Counted from the first letter of the stretch, positions 48,650 to 60,980 are shown. The stretch is DNA of 64,000 nt from Prosopocoilus inquinatus (GCA_036172665.1 CM069876.1:3472001-3536000), one strand, 5' to 3'. Program-made: numbers and translations. Notes: generated by a model from the letters alone, not told the origin.

Positions 48650-51600
48650 TAATTAGTACTTTTTATTTGCTTTGTTTTGGTTTTTGTCTGAATTTTCTTA
48701 TTTGGTTTCAAAATTAACAAGGGGAAGGAACTTTAAACTAACACTGTGTAGTAATTTTATCTTCCCCTTCCCAGTGTATTAGCATGAAATATATGGAAAC
48801 AATAGAACTAGTATGCGAAAAGTAAAAAAGTATTGTAATGTAGTATGCAAAGTTTTCGTATTAAAACTTCATATTTTTACAATTGGTATCACGTCGTTTC
48901 AAGAAGTGATGTTCCATTAAAAAAGAATATAGCTTCAGTCTGCAGAAACTTTATGGACTACCAATATGATCAAAAATAATTTCCAATTGTGGACATTTTT
49001 CCTGGTAATCATTATCTGGCAAAGAATTTCTAGAATCTTCTTAAAGTTGTATGTATGCATATTTTTAGAGATAATGAGATACAGAATCAAATTCTCCGTT
49101 AGCATTCCCTATTTCTATTAGTTTTCTTGATGGAAGGTGAATGAATGGGTGAGGGTATCAAATACTTGTTGATACTAGTTGAATACTAAATTCGGAGAAA
49201 GGAAAAGCCGAAGGGTTGTTGATATGAAAATAAACAGAAACCAAAAGCCGCTAGGCAGATATGAAATTTGGGTTTCCTTGATATGTTCACTCATAGCAAC
49301 CATTGTTAATAAGCATTTTTATTCGGGAAAACCAATAGAAACTGGAGATCAAAAAAGTAGATCGATTTTCCTGTTTGTTGTAGTTAAAGTTTTATACTAG
49401 TATTTGATGTTTTTATGGATAAATTGGACGGTTTTGTAATATAAAAAAAATAAAAGCTATAACTTTTCGTATTTTGCATCTTTACTACTTTTATTATTTA
49501 ATTAATTAATTTAATTCGGATTCCATCAGTTTTTATAAATCAATACAAAAGATTCATTTATTCTCTGCAAAAAAATTGCGAACGAATAAGTTTTTGTTGT
49601 TGCAGGCAGCGATCTCATTTACTTGAAACTAATTTTAATAAACACAATTCTTCATATAATTAATTCCTTTCAAATTATGTCTTTAATAAAGACAAATACC
49701 AATGCAAAAGTGATACAGTGTATCTTAATTTCAATATCGTTTTGTAAATTATTCGCGTATCCTCATCAAAAACTATATTGGATTTAATCCAGTGAAAATG
49801 TTTGATCAAAACACTTCTTCCCAATGCTATAGAATGGGCAGGACAACCATCATTTTAGAAAAATAATTTTCCAAATAGGCTTCGTCTCTTAAAGCCGCAT
49901 GACACAATGTAAATTTTTGCCTAAATTATTACAAGGGTTATTATAGGAAAAGTCTGTTGGTTAATTCTACATTGCTCCGTTAGCTTTTCATAAATTTTAT
50001 ACAAGAAATATCTCCGTGTCATACGAGGCTTACAAAGAACAACAAAAAAATTTTGAAATAAATTTAAATAAGAATGTCGATTAAAATTTTCAAAATTTGC
50101 ATTATCTCTTGCCTATTGTCTGTAATTATGTGCCAAAACGGTTTCATCTGTTAAAAATGTAGACTCATCAAACACATTATGTTGACAAACAAAAGCCCAA
50201 ATGCACTGCATCATCTCAATTTCTTAATTCGTGTACAAAAGTTGAGTTTAATTTTATTTTCTTTCCAAATTCGTTGCAAGAAAACTTCTTATTCCTAAAA
50301 GCCGTTTTACATCTATCAAAATTTTTATAAAATCTTATAAAAAGTGAGAGAGGCAAACTGCCACAGTTAACGTTCATTGGTTGAATCGATGCTTCTTTGT
50401 CACTTTGTGCAAGAAATTGTAACAAATTTTGACAGATGTAAAACAGCTCTAACTCTGCGTCGCAATGAAAATGGAATTTCAGTTACAGAACCTAACCAAT
50501 ATTATAACAGTAACTTCTTCATGAAGAACATTTTTCTCTTTCTTAAGATAAAACTTCTGTTTAAGATCGCATAAAGCATTCACATTTGAAATAATAAAGA
50601 TGTTTCTCCTCTTTTTCAGTCCGTCTGGGGACACTATGCATGTAATTATATTTCCTTATTTTACAGAAGTAATGACTCAACTCATATCAATTAGTATTCG
50701 TAATATAATAAAAATTTATGGGAGTATTTAATTTCACACGGTTTTGGTTTTCCCCTTGTATAAACGCCCTAATGCCTTACTTGCCTTGCTCACCGCCTTT
50801 CGCCGGCCCTGCTGTATCCTGCACCAAAATTTTGGTGCATAGTGGTTAAAGTGAAAATTTTTTTTGCGTGTGTCAACATTTTAGACGCTAATTAAGAAAA
50901 TCACATTCGGTGAACACCTAGTACAGGCTGTGTTTTCGTAAAATAAAAATGGAAAAGAATAGGTGAGACAAGAAGAATCTTGGTCAGGACAGAAGAAACT
51001 AATAAATACATTTCAAATAATGAAGATGAGAGTTGGTTTGTTTTCCTTAAGTCTTTGCTGCTTTTCTTATTTGATTTTTTTAATTTGATTTTAACTAGGT
51101 ATATTAATTCTTTTCAGGTTAAAATGTCTCTGATTATATGATAGCTTTCTAAAGCTGTATTGTGCACGACGAAACTAGAAATAGAAATAAACTAGAAAAC
51201 TAGAAAACAAAAGTAGAAATTTGTGTGGGTGCACAAACTAATCTAAAATAAAAGAAATTCGCCTAGAAGTAGGTATAAAATTATATAATTGTTAATCAAA
51301 TTAGATTATTTTACCGCAAAATTAACTTTGCGCTTGAATTCTTTTCCTAATTTCTACGTTTACAGCTACTTTCTCATGTTTTAAATATCACTCAAAAAGC
51401 GTATAATTTTACAACAAAAAGTCGTAAAGTGATAGATATTTCTGAATGCGTTCCGTTGCAATATTCGTTGCCAACTTGAGAATTGAAAATATATTCTAAT
51501 AATAATATTTTTGCGGCAAAATTTAACGACCTCCATTTCTACACGGTGACGAACTCGTCCGCCACTGAAGCTTTAAACAGAAACTTCGAATGCGTCAAAG

Positions 51601-52170
51601 CAGCAGCACGTGTTTAACTGCTTGAATATATCTTTATTAACGCTCTGTTTGATATTATTTCTACACCTCCTAAAGCGTCTTTTTGTTTTTGCAGTGTTTG
51701 AATTTATTAGTGTTTATGTTGACTTTTCAAAATGTTTGTACGCAGCTGACACATTTATAATTGTTTAGGATCTATTTTGCCGAGGATATCGTACTATTTC
51801 TGGGACAGTAATTTTAGGCGATTAATTAGAATGTCCTTTAATGTTATTTTTTTATTAGGTACGAAATTTAATATTTACTTGACCATAATAACTGTAATTA
51901 TTGTTTGTATTACATGGTATCGCATGTTTTGTTATTAATTTTAATGGTTAGGGCAATTGTTGCATACGTTACAGAAATGTGCGTTGAATTTATGATGGAT
52001 GATTACTAATGTATCTACACCTGCAAATTTGTTAGCAAGCTTTTGCGTCATGAGCCCGCATACCGTTTTAGATTACATAAGAATTTCCTTATCGTAATAT
52101 TTTGACGTGCACATCATATATTCATTCATATATTTGTTTCCTGTCCCACTTGTGTACCTACATTATGATA
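48650..52170. other. AT-rich intergenic desert
   Basis: No gene recognised. A minus-strand CAGTGGCGGACGAG end at about 51553-51567 resembles the hAT-like terminus at 11766, without a visible partner. Confidence 0.4.
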
Positions 52171-52175
52171 TGCAA

Positions 52176-52219
52176 TGTCAGGTCAAAAAGCGATCGTAAG
52201 ATGTCGCTATTTTATCTGT
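52176..52219. repeat. Fragment of the foldback-element family
   Basis: GCAATGTCAGGTCAAAAAGC followed by GATCGTAAGATGTCGC and TATTTTATCTGT is nearly identical to the terminal segment of the element ending at 39812. Confidence 0.7.
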
Positions 52220-52410
52220 ACATTATGACAGTTGCAAATTAAGAATATATAAACTGTAGGAAATTCAGAAACTTTTCATCTCTTTCATGACCATGACACT
52301 CATTGGAATAAAATGGTTTATCTCTTATTTTATTCAGATCGCTGTATAGCATGAGTAGTTTAGTAGGGTACATGACAATAATATAAAATTGTTAATTAGA
52401 GCTCTATATA

Positions 52411-54010
52411 CAGGGTTAGTTAAAAATATGGAGACGGCGACTTACTGTCGTGAATATTCATTTTAGGAAATTATGTTCAATACAAAAGTTTGTTACGAAA
52501 TTATTATCTACATTTGACGATACTTGAATTTTCTTTTTTCAATTGTTTTTAAGTTACGACGTAATGGATATTTGTTTGAAATGACAACCTATATTTCTGA
52601 TTATTGATTTCGATAGTTCATTCTATTCTTTTTTCAACGGTATACAATGTTCAGTATGTTACATTTGAAAAAAATAGAGAAAAAGTGCCTTAAATTTCAA
52701 ACATTAAAGATCCATTAAATTAGCAGAATTAATTAACACGGTAACTAGACTCATTTATTTGCAATAAACTTATCAGTCACAATCTTATCATTAAAAACAA
52801 ATTAATAACTAACTAAATTAAAGTAAGTGTTCAAATTGTTCTCCATTTCTAATTTGACAATGACCCAATCGATTTACAAAACCCTGAATAGAATTTTGTA
52901 AAAATTCTCGGGGAATTTCTTCTATCGTTCTGGTAATTCGGATTTTTAAATCTTTGCCATCGTTGGGCTTATCTTTGTAAACCTTATTTTTTACGTATCC
53001 CCAAAGAAAAAAAATCTAAAGGTGTTCATTGTTTTCATTTGGATACAGCATAGCACAAGCAGGTATAATTTCATTTTGCAATAACTGCAAATACAGAGCC
53101 GAAGTTAAATTGCCATTGATGAAAAAGGGACCGATAATATGACCCCCTAGAATGCCAACCCAAACATTAACCTTCTGGGGGTACTGCGTATGGTGCTCCA
53201 TAAACCAAAAAGGATTTTCTGATGACCAATATCTGCAATTATGTCTGTTTACTTCACCGATAAGACAAAAGGTAGCTTCGTCAGAGAAAATAATATTGTT
53301 GACGAAATTTGCATTATTATTGCAAATATTTGACATTTCTTCACAAAATTGTAGTCTCCTATCAAAATCATCTTCCGTCAACTCGTGTAGAAGTTGTACC
53401 TTATAAGATTTATACTTTTCACTTTTTAAAATTGAAACGACTGATGACTGTGAAATATTGTGATTGGCCGCTAATTGATTGGTTGATAAATGGGAATTTT
53501 CAGATACGGCCAATAGAACATTCAGTTTTTTATCATCCCTTTTTGCTGTTCTAGGTCTACCATTCCTTGGCAAATCTTTAACACTACCGGTTTGTTCAAA
53601 GCGTTTTAAGGTTTTACCAACAACGGATTTAGAAATTGGATTTCTGTTTGGATGCGTGTCATTAAATAAATTACAAACGTCTTGTAAACTTCTGCGTCTA
53701 TTTCCATAACACAGCATCATAAGTATTAAGGCACTTTTCCTCAATTTTTTTCAAATGTAACATACTGAACATTGCATACCGTTGAAAAGAGAATAGGATG
53801 AACTATCGAAATCAATAATCAGAAATATAGGTTATTATTTCAAACAAATATTGATGACGTCGTAAATTAAAAACAATTGACGAAAAAAAAAATTCAAGTA
53901 TCCTCAAATGTAGATAATAATTTCATAACAAACTTTTGTATTGAACATAATTTCCTAAAATGAATATTAACGACAACAAGTCGCCGTCTCCATACTTTTA
54001 ACTAACCCTG
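52411..54010 (-). mobile_element. DD41D Tc1/mariner-like element with about 285-bp terminal inverted repeats
   Basis: Both ends start CAGGGTTAGTTAAAA-TATGG and the inverted similarity continues for about 285 bases, to the start of the transposase frame. Total length is about 1.6 kb. TA precedes the left end (52409-52410), while the right flank reads TG, so the duplication has decayed. The transposase on the minus strand has lost its central catalytic segment. Confidence 0.85.
52823..53765 (-). pseudogene. DD41D-type transposase, second catalytic Asp deleted
   Basis: The protein starts at about 53765 (MLHLKK), shifts frame in an A-rich run, then continues from 53744 as an open frame of 242 codons. 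It includes LQDVCNLFNDTHPNRNPISK, the helix-turn-helix-like NQLAANHNISQSSVVSILKS, and the first catalytic Asp in IIFSDEATFC. It then follows the sister protein at 58.9 kb (NVWVGILGGHIIGPFFINGN, LLQNEIIPA) until 53020-53040. There the block holding the second Asp (FQQDGAPPHY in the sister) and the DLNPMD region is missing, and the frame resumes as FLWGYVKNKVYKDKPND to GEQFEHLL near 52823. It cannot be active. Confidence 0.85.
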
Positions 54011-54869
54011 TGTATATATATGAGACTATAGTCAATAACACACGCAAAAACACCAAATTTGTACGCTGTCTCTATTTATTATTCTCTTAAATTAATAAAT
54101 AAAATCGAAAATATTCAAATATAAATCACGTGGTTTCGAAAGGCTTCCCATTCGTTGTAACGTTAGTGTTCATACATTGTCCTTGACGTTTGTGTTGTAT
54201 GCAGGCCCTTGTCAAATAGTTTGAATGTTTGCTCTTAATATGTGCTGAAAAATATAATTTTAATTTAAGCAACAATTACGAAGTGAATATCTTAAAGAAA
54301 TTATTATATTTTTTTACTTTATTGGTGAGAAATTTGTGGTGGAAACGGGAACTTTTCGCCATTGAGAAGTAAGGTTGGTAACACTAAATTTTGTGAAACG
54401 CTTATAAATAATTTATTCGGAGTTCTTGCACAGATATTTCTACATTATAGCAGAGCACAATACTGATAATATGTTTTACTATTTATTGTAACAAGTTTCA
54501 AATGTTATTACGATTTGACAACATGTGAACATTGACGTCACACGGTCAGAATGTGCGTTTTGGCGGAAATCTAATCAATTCAAATTACTTTTATATTTTA
54601 CGGCTTTAATATTCATTTATGAAAAAAAGAAATATATCTAAATTATCGTATTTTTACCTACTTTCAAATAAAATCTTTAAAAAGAAATGTTCATGTACCC
54701 TATTATATGTACATCTTATTACATTACTATTCCTCCGAGTTCCATTTATTGTATTATAAGCTCTTCCTAATTTTTCTCAATTTTCTGCGCGACACTTACA
54801 AATATATTTTTACAAATAGTTTTTATTCGAAAAGAATAAAAATACTATGAGTATTTCGAGTTTGACTTA

Positions 54870-55460
54870 GCGAAGTACACGAGGCCGTCGAGGTGATGGT
54901 GACCCGGGCTCTCGTATAGGGCAGCAGTACGGTGTCACTAGGGATCGGTCCAGCAGATTAGCCAACCTAGTAGAGGACCGACGATGCTGGAGAATAGTTA
55001 GCCGACCAGCTGGTAGCATCGTGCTCCCAAGTTGGTAATGATTTGATGGAGATCCGCGCTCGATTAAAATGCTGGAGGCATTTGTAGGAGACGGTTACGC
55101 CAATGATTCTGAAATCGTACGCTCAGAAGGAAAGGTATGCATTAGCATATCTTCTCTATCCAACTGGAGTTTGTCTATATGCATGTGAAGCACGAAGATG
55201 GATATTCGAGAACACATTCACCTTGAGTTCCTACCTTAACAGGCAACTGTAGCTTCTAGATTCGCCGCTGGAGTGGGCGAGGCCGGAAGGCGGCCCCGGC
55301 AAGTAAAATATTGATGATAAATTGATGTTCGTAAAGGGTTACTTATAATTTGCATGGCCCTTATCGAATTAGAATGGGGTGCCCGGAAGCTAAGAAGTTT
55401 ACCCTCAGGCCCTGTTGCGGTCAGGGAAGCCATAAAGAAAGAACGAACTCAGAGAACGAG
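54870..55460 (+). other. GC-richer patch, possible LINE RT relic
   Basis: One frame reads ARLKCWRHL, then KERYALAYLLYPTGVCLYAC and EARRWIF, which loosely resembles the late RT region of some LINEs (the LLYG-E-W block). A second ORF (55354-55557) starts MALIELEWGARKLRSLPSGP and is followed by a donor-like GTGAGT at about 55475. I do not recognise it. It could be a relic or, less likely, an exon of an unknown gene. Confidence 0.25.
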
Positions 55461-56519
55461 AAACCTAATTTTCGGTGAGTGGATGCTTATTATAATAAAC
55501 ATGTTGACAAAGAAAAAGGTAGCCAACATTTTACATAATTTACATAAACGTATTTAAATATGGTTGTCTAAAGTAATACAGAGTGTTTCAGTAAACAGAA
55601 CACCATATACATTTGCTTTACTTTTTTATTCTTCTGCTCATTCTAATTTGATAAAATTACTTATGTATTACGTTCTACTTATTAATATGTATCAAATCAA
55701 AATGTCTTTCTCAAGATACTAAAATTTTAAGTATCATGTCACGAAATGTTTTATTAAAAAAATCATCGAAGATTTTGTAACTTAATTTTACCTTTCATTT
55801 TATTTTTGATGAAATTTACACATTTTCTGAAAGCGCTCTGATATACGAAACTGTTCTAAATTTGAGGAGAAACCTCTACATATTATTTTATATTACATTT
55901 TTGAATCGTTCAATTTGATTGATGAAGAATAAAGAGAAAAATCTAAATTTATTTGTGTTGTAACTATTTATGTTCATTAAATAAAACAATGTTTAACAAT
56001 TATCGATGCCGGAGTGGTGTTATTTAAGCAACGGCGCTATCCATGAAGTTTTCATGTTAAAGTACGGACAAGAAAAAGTAAACCAGTTCAGTCATACTGA
56101 ATTTATTATAAATTTTGAATGTACAGTATGTCTGGAAATCATAAATCGATATGCCTGCAACTTACTATGACAGTCTTGCTGTTTACGTCTGACAAAGCAG
56201 TGGCGTATCGTCTTGTTGTCATGCAGATTCTTTAGCGTGATTTTTTTGATACTCATTTCTTTAATTTCGAACACTTATTTGTAAAGAATTGCATTTAAGT
56301 TATAATTTTATAAGAATTACAAATTACGCTTCACTACGTACTTAATTTCCTCCATTATTCACAGTCTTTAAAAAAAAGCCATTCGGTTGAACAAGATGCA
56401 CACATTCTTATTGTAGTACACTTTCTTAGTGCAACCTCGAAACCTCGATAGTACCTGATCTTGTAATTTGCAATCTTACTTTGTACATTTTTTTAATCTC
56501 TGGTGGATGCTCAACGGGA

Positions 56520-56775
56520 TCTTAAATCATTGACTTGTCGAGACCTCAGGAGCAGGTATGTATTTTGTGTGTGTAAAGTGTTCTTTGGCTTTATTTCCTA
56601 ACCTCCTCGTCGTTGAAGGGGGAAGCAATATTAATTTCTCTTTCCTCAACACTGGAAGGTACCTGAAGTGAACATCGACCACCCCGGAAAAATATCTCGA
56701 GCGGGGTTCGAATCTACGACCTTGAGATTGTAGGGCCGCCGGTACCCTTATCATTTGGTCCCTTCAGGCGTTCAT
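56520..56775 (-). mobile_element. tRNA-derived SINE
   Basis: On the minus strand GGGACCAAATGATAAGGGTA followed by CCGGCGGCCC and AGGTCGTAGATTCGAACCCC has the layout of a tRNA, with an A-box-like D arm and a B box (GATTCGAACCC) about 40 bases apart. It is closest by eye to tRNA-Arg-type sequences (GACC-AATGGATAAGG). A non-tRNA body continues to about 56520. It is not a functional tRNA, since no acceptor stem or clean anticodon arm forms. Such elements are transcribed by RNA polymerase III and mobilised by LINE machinery. Confidence 0.55.
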
Positions 56776-57560
56776 TGTGGAAATATTTTCTGATGAAAAT
56801 GTAAATTAAAAAGCTTTTGGTTATTACGAATGTAACATTGTGTAAAGCAATTTGAAAGAGAAAAAGAACGTATTTACGAAAGTACTTGCCATCAATCATC
56901 TTTAAGAATATTTCGGCCAAACCTCGTAGAAATCATTACGAATGTTATTGGCGTAGTCGGGGTAATGAAATTAATGCAAGCCTTTACTTATTTTCTTTTT
57001 TGAGACATTAGTAAGACTGGTTGCGCCAAAAATTCTAATGACGACGAGTACCCGTTTATTTAAATGGAACCGGGAGGTGCCCAACAGCCGTTACACTTTG
57101 TCTGATCTAACCTTCATTACATTTTGTTCGAATGAGCATCAGTTATTTCAGATAAATCTACATATTGGTTTCTCAAGTTTTATTCGATACTTACCAAATA
57201 TCTTAGTAGTTATCCGGTATTAGTTAACAGGTAACGGGTAACTACCCTGGTATCGGTATCCCCAATACTAATAGGAAGTTCGTTTTTCAATAATTGTGAA
57301 TCAAAAGCCAAAAGCAAACCTTCTTGGATAGAAAGTAAAATCGTAGGCCCTATGTCAATATGATATTTGGCACGTTCAAAATTATGATCTGGAGTGCAAT
57401 TCCTCCGGGTGACATTGCATTCTAGTATGATTGGCAATATAACCTCAATCCTTGACGGCTAAAGCTATAAGGAGTATTCTACAACCCGATACACCTCCCG
57501 TTAAAAAGGAAATAATAATAGTTGACTGTCATAATGATAAGCGGCGATTTACTCGACTAA

Positions 57561-57688
57561 GGCCCGATCTTACCACCTCCTGATAAGTTTAACCGTCGGT
57601 TAAAATCCTAGGAAACTATTGTCGACACAATAGTTTCCAAGGTTATTAACTGACGGTTAAATTTATCAGGGGGTGGTAAGATCGGGCC
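57561..57688. mobile_element. 128-bp palindromic MITE, best copy, TAA duplication
   Basis: A near-perfect palindrome starts GGCCCGATCTTACCACCTCC and ends GGTGGTAAGATCGGGCC. The centre is ACTATTGTCGACACAATAGT. TAA lies on both sides (57558-57560, 57689-57691). The terminal GGCCCGAT and TAA target suggest PIF/Harbinger. Confidence 0.8.
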
Positions 57689-57691
57689 TAA

Positions 57692-57820
57692 ATGCCGGTC
57701 TTTTCATTTCTCATTAACTTTAATCGTTGATTTATTTCCATAGTTACAATTACAGAGGCAATTGTTTCTATAGGAATTAATCAACGGTTAGAGTTAATCA
57801 GAGATGAAAAGACCAGGCCT
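57692..57820. mobile_element. Second palindromic MITE abutting the first
   Basis: The arms ATGCCGGTCTTTTCATTTCT and, on the minus strand, AGGCCTGGTCTTTTCATCTC are inverted, continuing through GATTAACT and CGTTGATTAA. It starts exactly after the TAA that ends the previous MITE and is followed by TAA at 57821-57823. It is about 129 bp and a different family. Confidence 0.7.
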
Positions 57821-58896
57821 TAATTTTCTTCCCTAATTGTAGTGAGGAGGCAGGGTTTCATTTATCTGGCTGCACAAATAAACAATAAACAGCTAGAATT
57901 ACCAAACGTGGGCTGCGGAAACCCCTGGTTTCGTTCATACAGATCTAGGTCCAATAAAAGTTGGAATTTGAGTTATAAAGCTAAGACGAAAAATAATTTT
58001 TTAACATTTTTAACGTAACAAGTAATGCAGCGAGATACCAAACTCGAATTATATTTTAGGGTCACCGAACAATCCAAATTCGACACCACCAGAATGTTTT
58101 TTTTTTCGGGTATGTGAAGAATGATGTTTGAAAAAACATTACTTGGACGAACTTCAACAAGCATAAAATTCAGGTAAAACATTGCTATGTATTTGCAAAC
58201 ATGAAACGTTGAATGAACTTGCGCTTATAAACTAATGGGAAACGTTTCGAACTATTATTTTGAAAACAAAGTTATATGAAGGTTGTTACATTGTCAAAAC
58301 TTTATACCACGCCACTGCACTGAATACCACCAACTGTTGAAAAATAAAATCAATAGCGGCAACATAATTGGCGGATGATCATTTCCCGACACTCTGTATA
58401 ATTCTGTCGTTTGTTTTCATTCAAAGCCGGTGATACGTAAAGTACTGTAGGTACGCCTATGTTTCCTTTAAAAGGATATTAATTCCTACGACGGCGACCT
58501 AAATAAGTAGAAAATAGCTAAAATTGCTCGCGGTCCTAATACGTACACCGCTGAATTACTTATTGATTCAACATATAACAAGCGCGTTGCGGCAGAATGC
58601 CATAAAAATTTAATTTCGCATTGCACAAATGAAATAAATTCCGCAGCAAAAGGAAAAGTAAATTGAAAGCAATCCGCAAATTATTTTAGGAGTGGGCATA
58701 CGACGGATCGCGTCGCGAATACCAAGCAGGTAGATATACGGATCTAATTTATTTTCAGGACGCTTCTTCGGAAACAAAGGTGGCGGTTTGTCTCATTCGT
58801 TCGTTTGTCTTTTTTTTTGTCTTTAGCACAGTGAAATTTTGATATTAATTACACGGCCTTCTTTGCATTATTTTACGTAATACACATATGCATATA

Positions 58897-60728
58897 CAGG
58901 GTTGGGATAAAGTATGGATCCATCGAAATATCTCGGAAGTGGAATTGACGGTTTTAATGAAATTGTGTACATGCAGATAGAAACAAATGGCGCATGCGAG
59001 GGGCTGATTTTTTTTTCCATTAAACTTCCGGTTTAGCCGGAAACGGCATCAACTTTTTTATTTTAAATAGAACACTCTGCATAACTTTACGTATTTTGAT
59101 ACTCCTCTGCCTTCTGCATCCATCCAATATCAGGTTTCTTACCTTTATCTCTAGTCTCTAGCTGAAAAGATAGCTTTTTAATTATTGGCCCTAAACTATA
59201 TTAATTTATTTCTTATTTGTTTATTTTTTTGTATTTGCAATGGTTTTTATGTATTATTAAAGAGCGAAAGAACTACATTTAGTTATTTTAAGTGTTCATG
59301 TCAAAATGTTGGCCATTTACTTCTTGACAATAAGCAAGTCTATGAACAAATCCCTGAGACACCTTTGCGAAAACTTCCCTACGAATTAAATTACATTCAT
59401 CCAATATCCTTTGCCTCAATTCTTGCAAATTATTTGGACGACTCACGTAAACAGCTGATTTTAAATATCCCCATAGAAAAAAATCCATAGGATTAAGATC
59501 TGGGGAGCGAGCGGGCTATTCAATATACCCTCTACGACCAATCCATCGATTGGGAAATGTTACATTCAAAAAATCCCTAACTCGTCTATCATAGTGCGGA
59601 GGCGCTCCATCTTGCTGAAACCAAAGATTTTGAGGAAGCAGTCCATTTTCTTGGGGAGCAGGAATAATTTCATTGTTTAAAAGTTCCAAATACTTCGCCC
59701 CGGTCAGTGTACCATTAATAAAAAATGGACCAATAAGCCTACTCCTTACAATTCCAGCCCACACATTCAACTTTTCCGGGTATTGAGTATGTGCTTCATG
59801 CAATAAGTTAGGATTGTCGACAGACCAATATCGTAAATTATGGCGATTTACAGAACCATTTAAAGAAAAAGTTGCCTCGTCCGAAAATACCAAATTAGTT
59901 GCAAAATGCTCGTCGCTATTACAAATTTCCATCATTCTTTCGCAAAATTCTACTCGACGATCGTAATCATCTTCTGACAGTTCTTGGATCAGGTGGACTT
60001 TATAAGGCTGGTATTTTTCGCGTTTCAATACTTTGGCTACAGAACGATGACTTATCCCATGGTGTAATGCAAGAAATGTGGTAGAGGTTTGAGGTGACTC
60101 TTCCAGTTCTGTAGCAATATTTTCACTAACAATTGCGTTAGTTGCGGTCTTTTGTCTTTTTGGCAAATTTTTTACTGTCCCATTCAAATTGTAGCGTCTA
60201 AGTGTTTTACCAACAACCGAGCGCGTTATAGGATTTCGTTCTGGGTGTAAACCGTTAAATAAGTCGCAAACTTCTTGATGAGTTCTAACACGATCACCAA
60301 AACCGATCATCATTAAGATTTCAATCCGTTCTTTTTCACTTAAATGAAACATTTCCGATGTAGCAATTGATACTGACAGATGTTGCTGACAATAAAATAA
60401 CTATCAATTCTACCGGCTACTAGACAAAGAGGTATTATTTGAGAAAACTAAAAGGTTATCTTTTTGGCTAAAGACTAGAGATAAAGGTAAGAAACCTGAT
60501 ATTAATGGATGCAGAAGGCAGAGGAGTATCAAAATAGTAAAATTATATAGTGTTCTATTTAAAATAAAAAGGTTGGTGCCGTTTCCGGCTAAACCGGAAG
60601 TTTAATGGAAACAAAAATCAGCCCCTCGCATGCGCCATTTATTTCTATCTGCATGTACAAAATTTCATTAAAATCGTCAATTCCACTTCCGAGATATTTC
60701 GATGGATCCATACTTTATCCCAACCCTG
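58897..60728 (-). mobile_element. DD41D Tc1/mariner-like element, long TIRs, nearly intact
   Basis: Both ends begin CAGGGTTGGGATAAAGTATG and the inverted similarity runs about 280 bases (58897-59181 with 60450-60728), including ACTTCCGGTTTAGCCGGAAA, itself a palindrome. TA flanks both ends (58895-58896, 60729-60730). The element is 1832 bp, with a single transposase gene on the minus strand broken only by one stop codon. Confidence 0.92.
59288..60352 (-). pseudogene. DD41D transposase with one in-frame stop
   Basis: About 354 codons from the ATG at 60352. The N-terminal helix-turn-helix region includes RTHQEVCDLFNGLHPERNPI and HHGISHRSVAKVLKREKYQP (residues 20-116). Catalytic residues are Asp158 (LVFSDEATFSL), Asp248 (WFQQDGAPPHY) and Asp290 (PDLNPMDFFLWG), with 41 residues between the last two, the DD41D spacing of a Tc1/mariner subgroup. 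The only lesion seen is TAG at 59516-59518 in place of an expected Trp before PARSPDLNP, between the second and third Asp. The frame is otherwise open to GQHFDMNT. It is probably a recently inactivated copy; whether intact copies exist elsewhere cannot be seen here. Confidence 0.92.
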
Positions 60729-60740
60729 TATGTATGTATA

Positions 60741-60980
60741 GTCGCGAGCATTAAATCTCGGTCGTCACTGTCAATCCGATCGTCAGTTTTAATTTCAAAA
60801 ATTAGAAATTTTCCTAAAATTTGTTGTGTTTTATTAAGAAAATGTCGAAAATAAATGAACTATTTTATAAGAGACTTCTAGCATTTAAGACTAAGTCACG
60901 AATTTCCTTAGTTTTCATAAAATAGAAGTTTGATACCAAACTTTGACAATTAATGACGACTAAAATTTATTGCTCGCATG
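60741..60980. mobile_element. 240-bp mariner-type MITE, TA duplication
   Basis: The ends GTCGCGAGCATTAAAT and, on the minus strand, CATGCGAGCAATAAAT lead into GTCGTCA-type inverted sequence. TA lies at 60739-60740 and 60981-60982. It sits 12 bases from the DD41D element, in a TGTATGTATGTATA spacer. No ORF. Confidence 0.7.

Noticed and set aside
59185..59490. 101-codon plus-strand ORF over the DD41D gene
   Set aside because: Antisense shadow of the transposase C-terminus.
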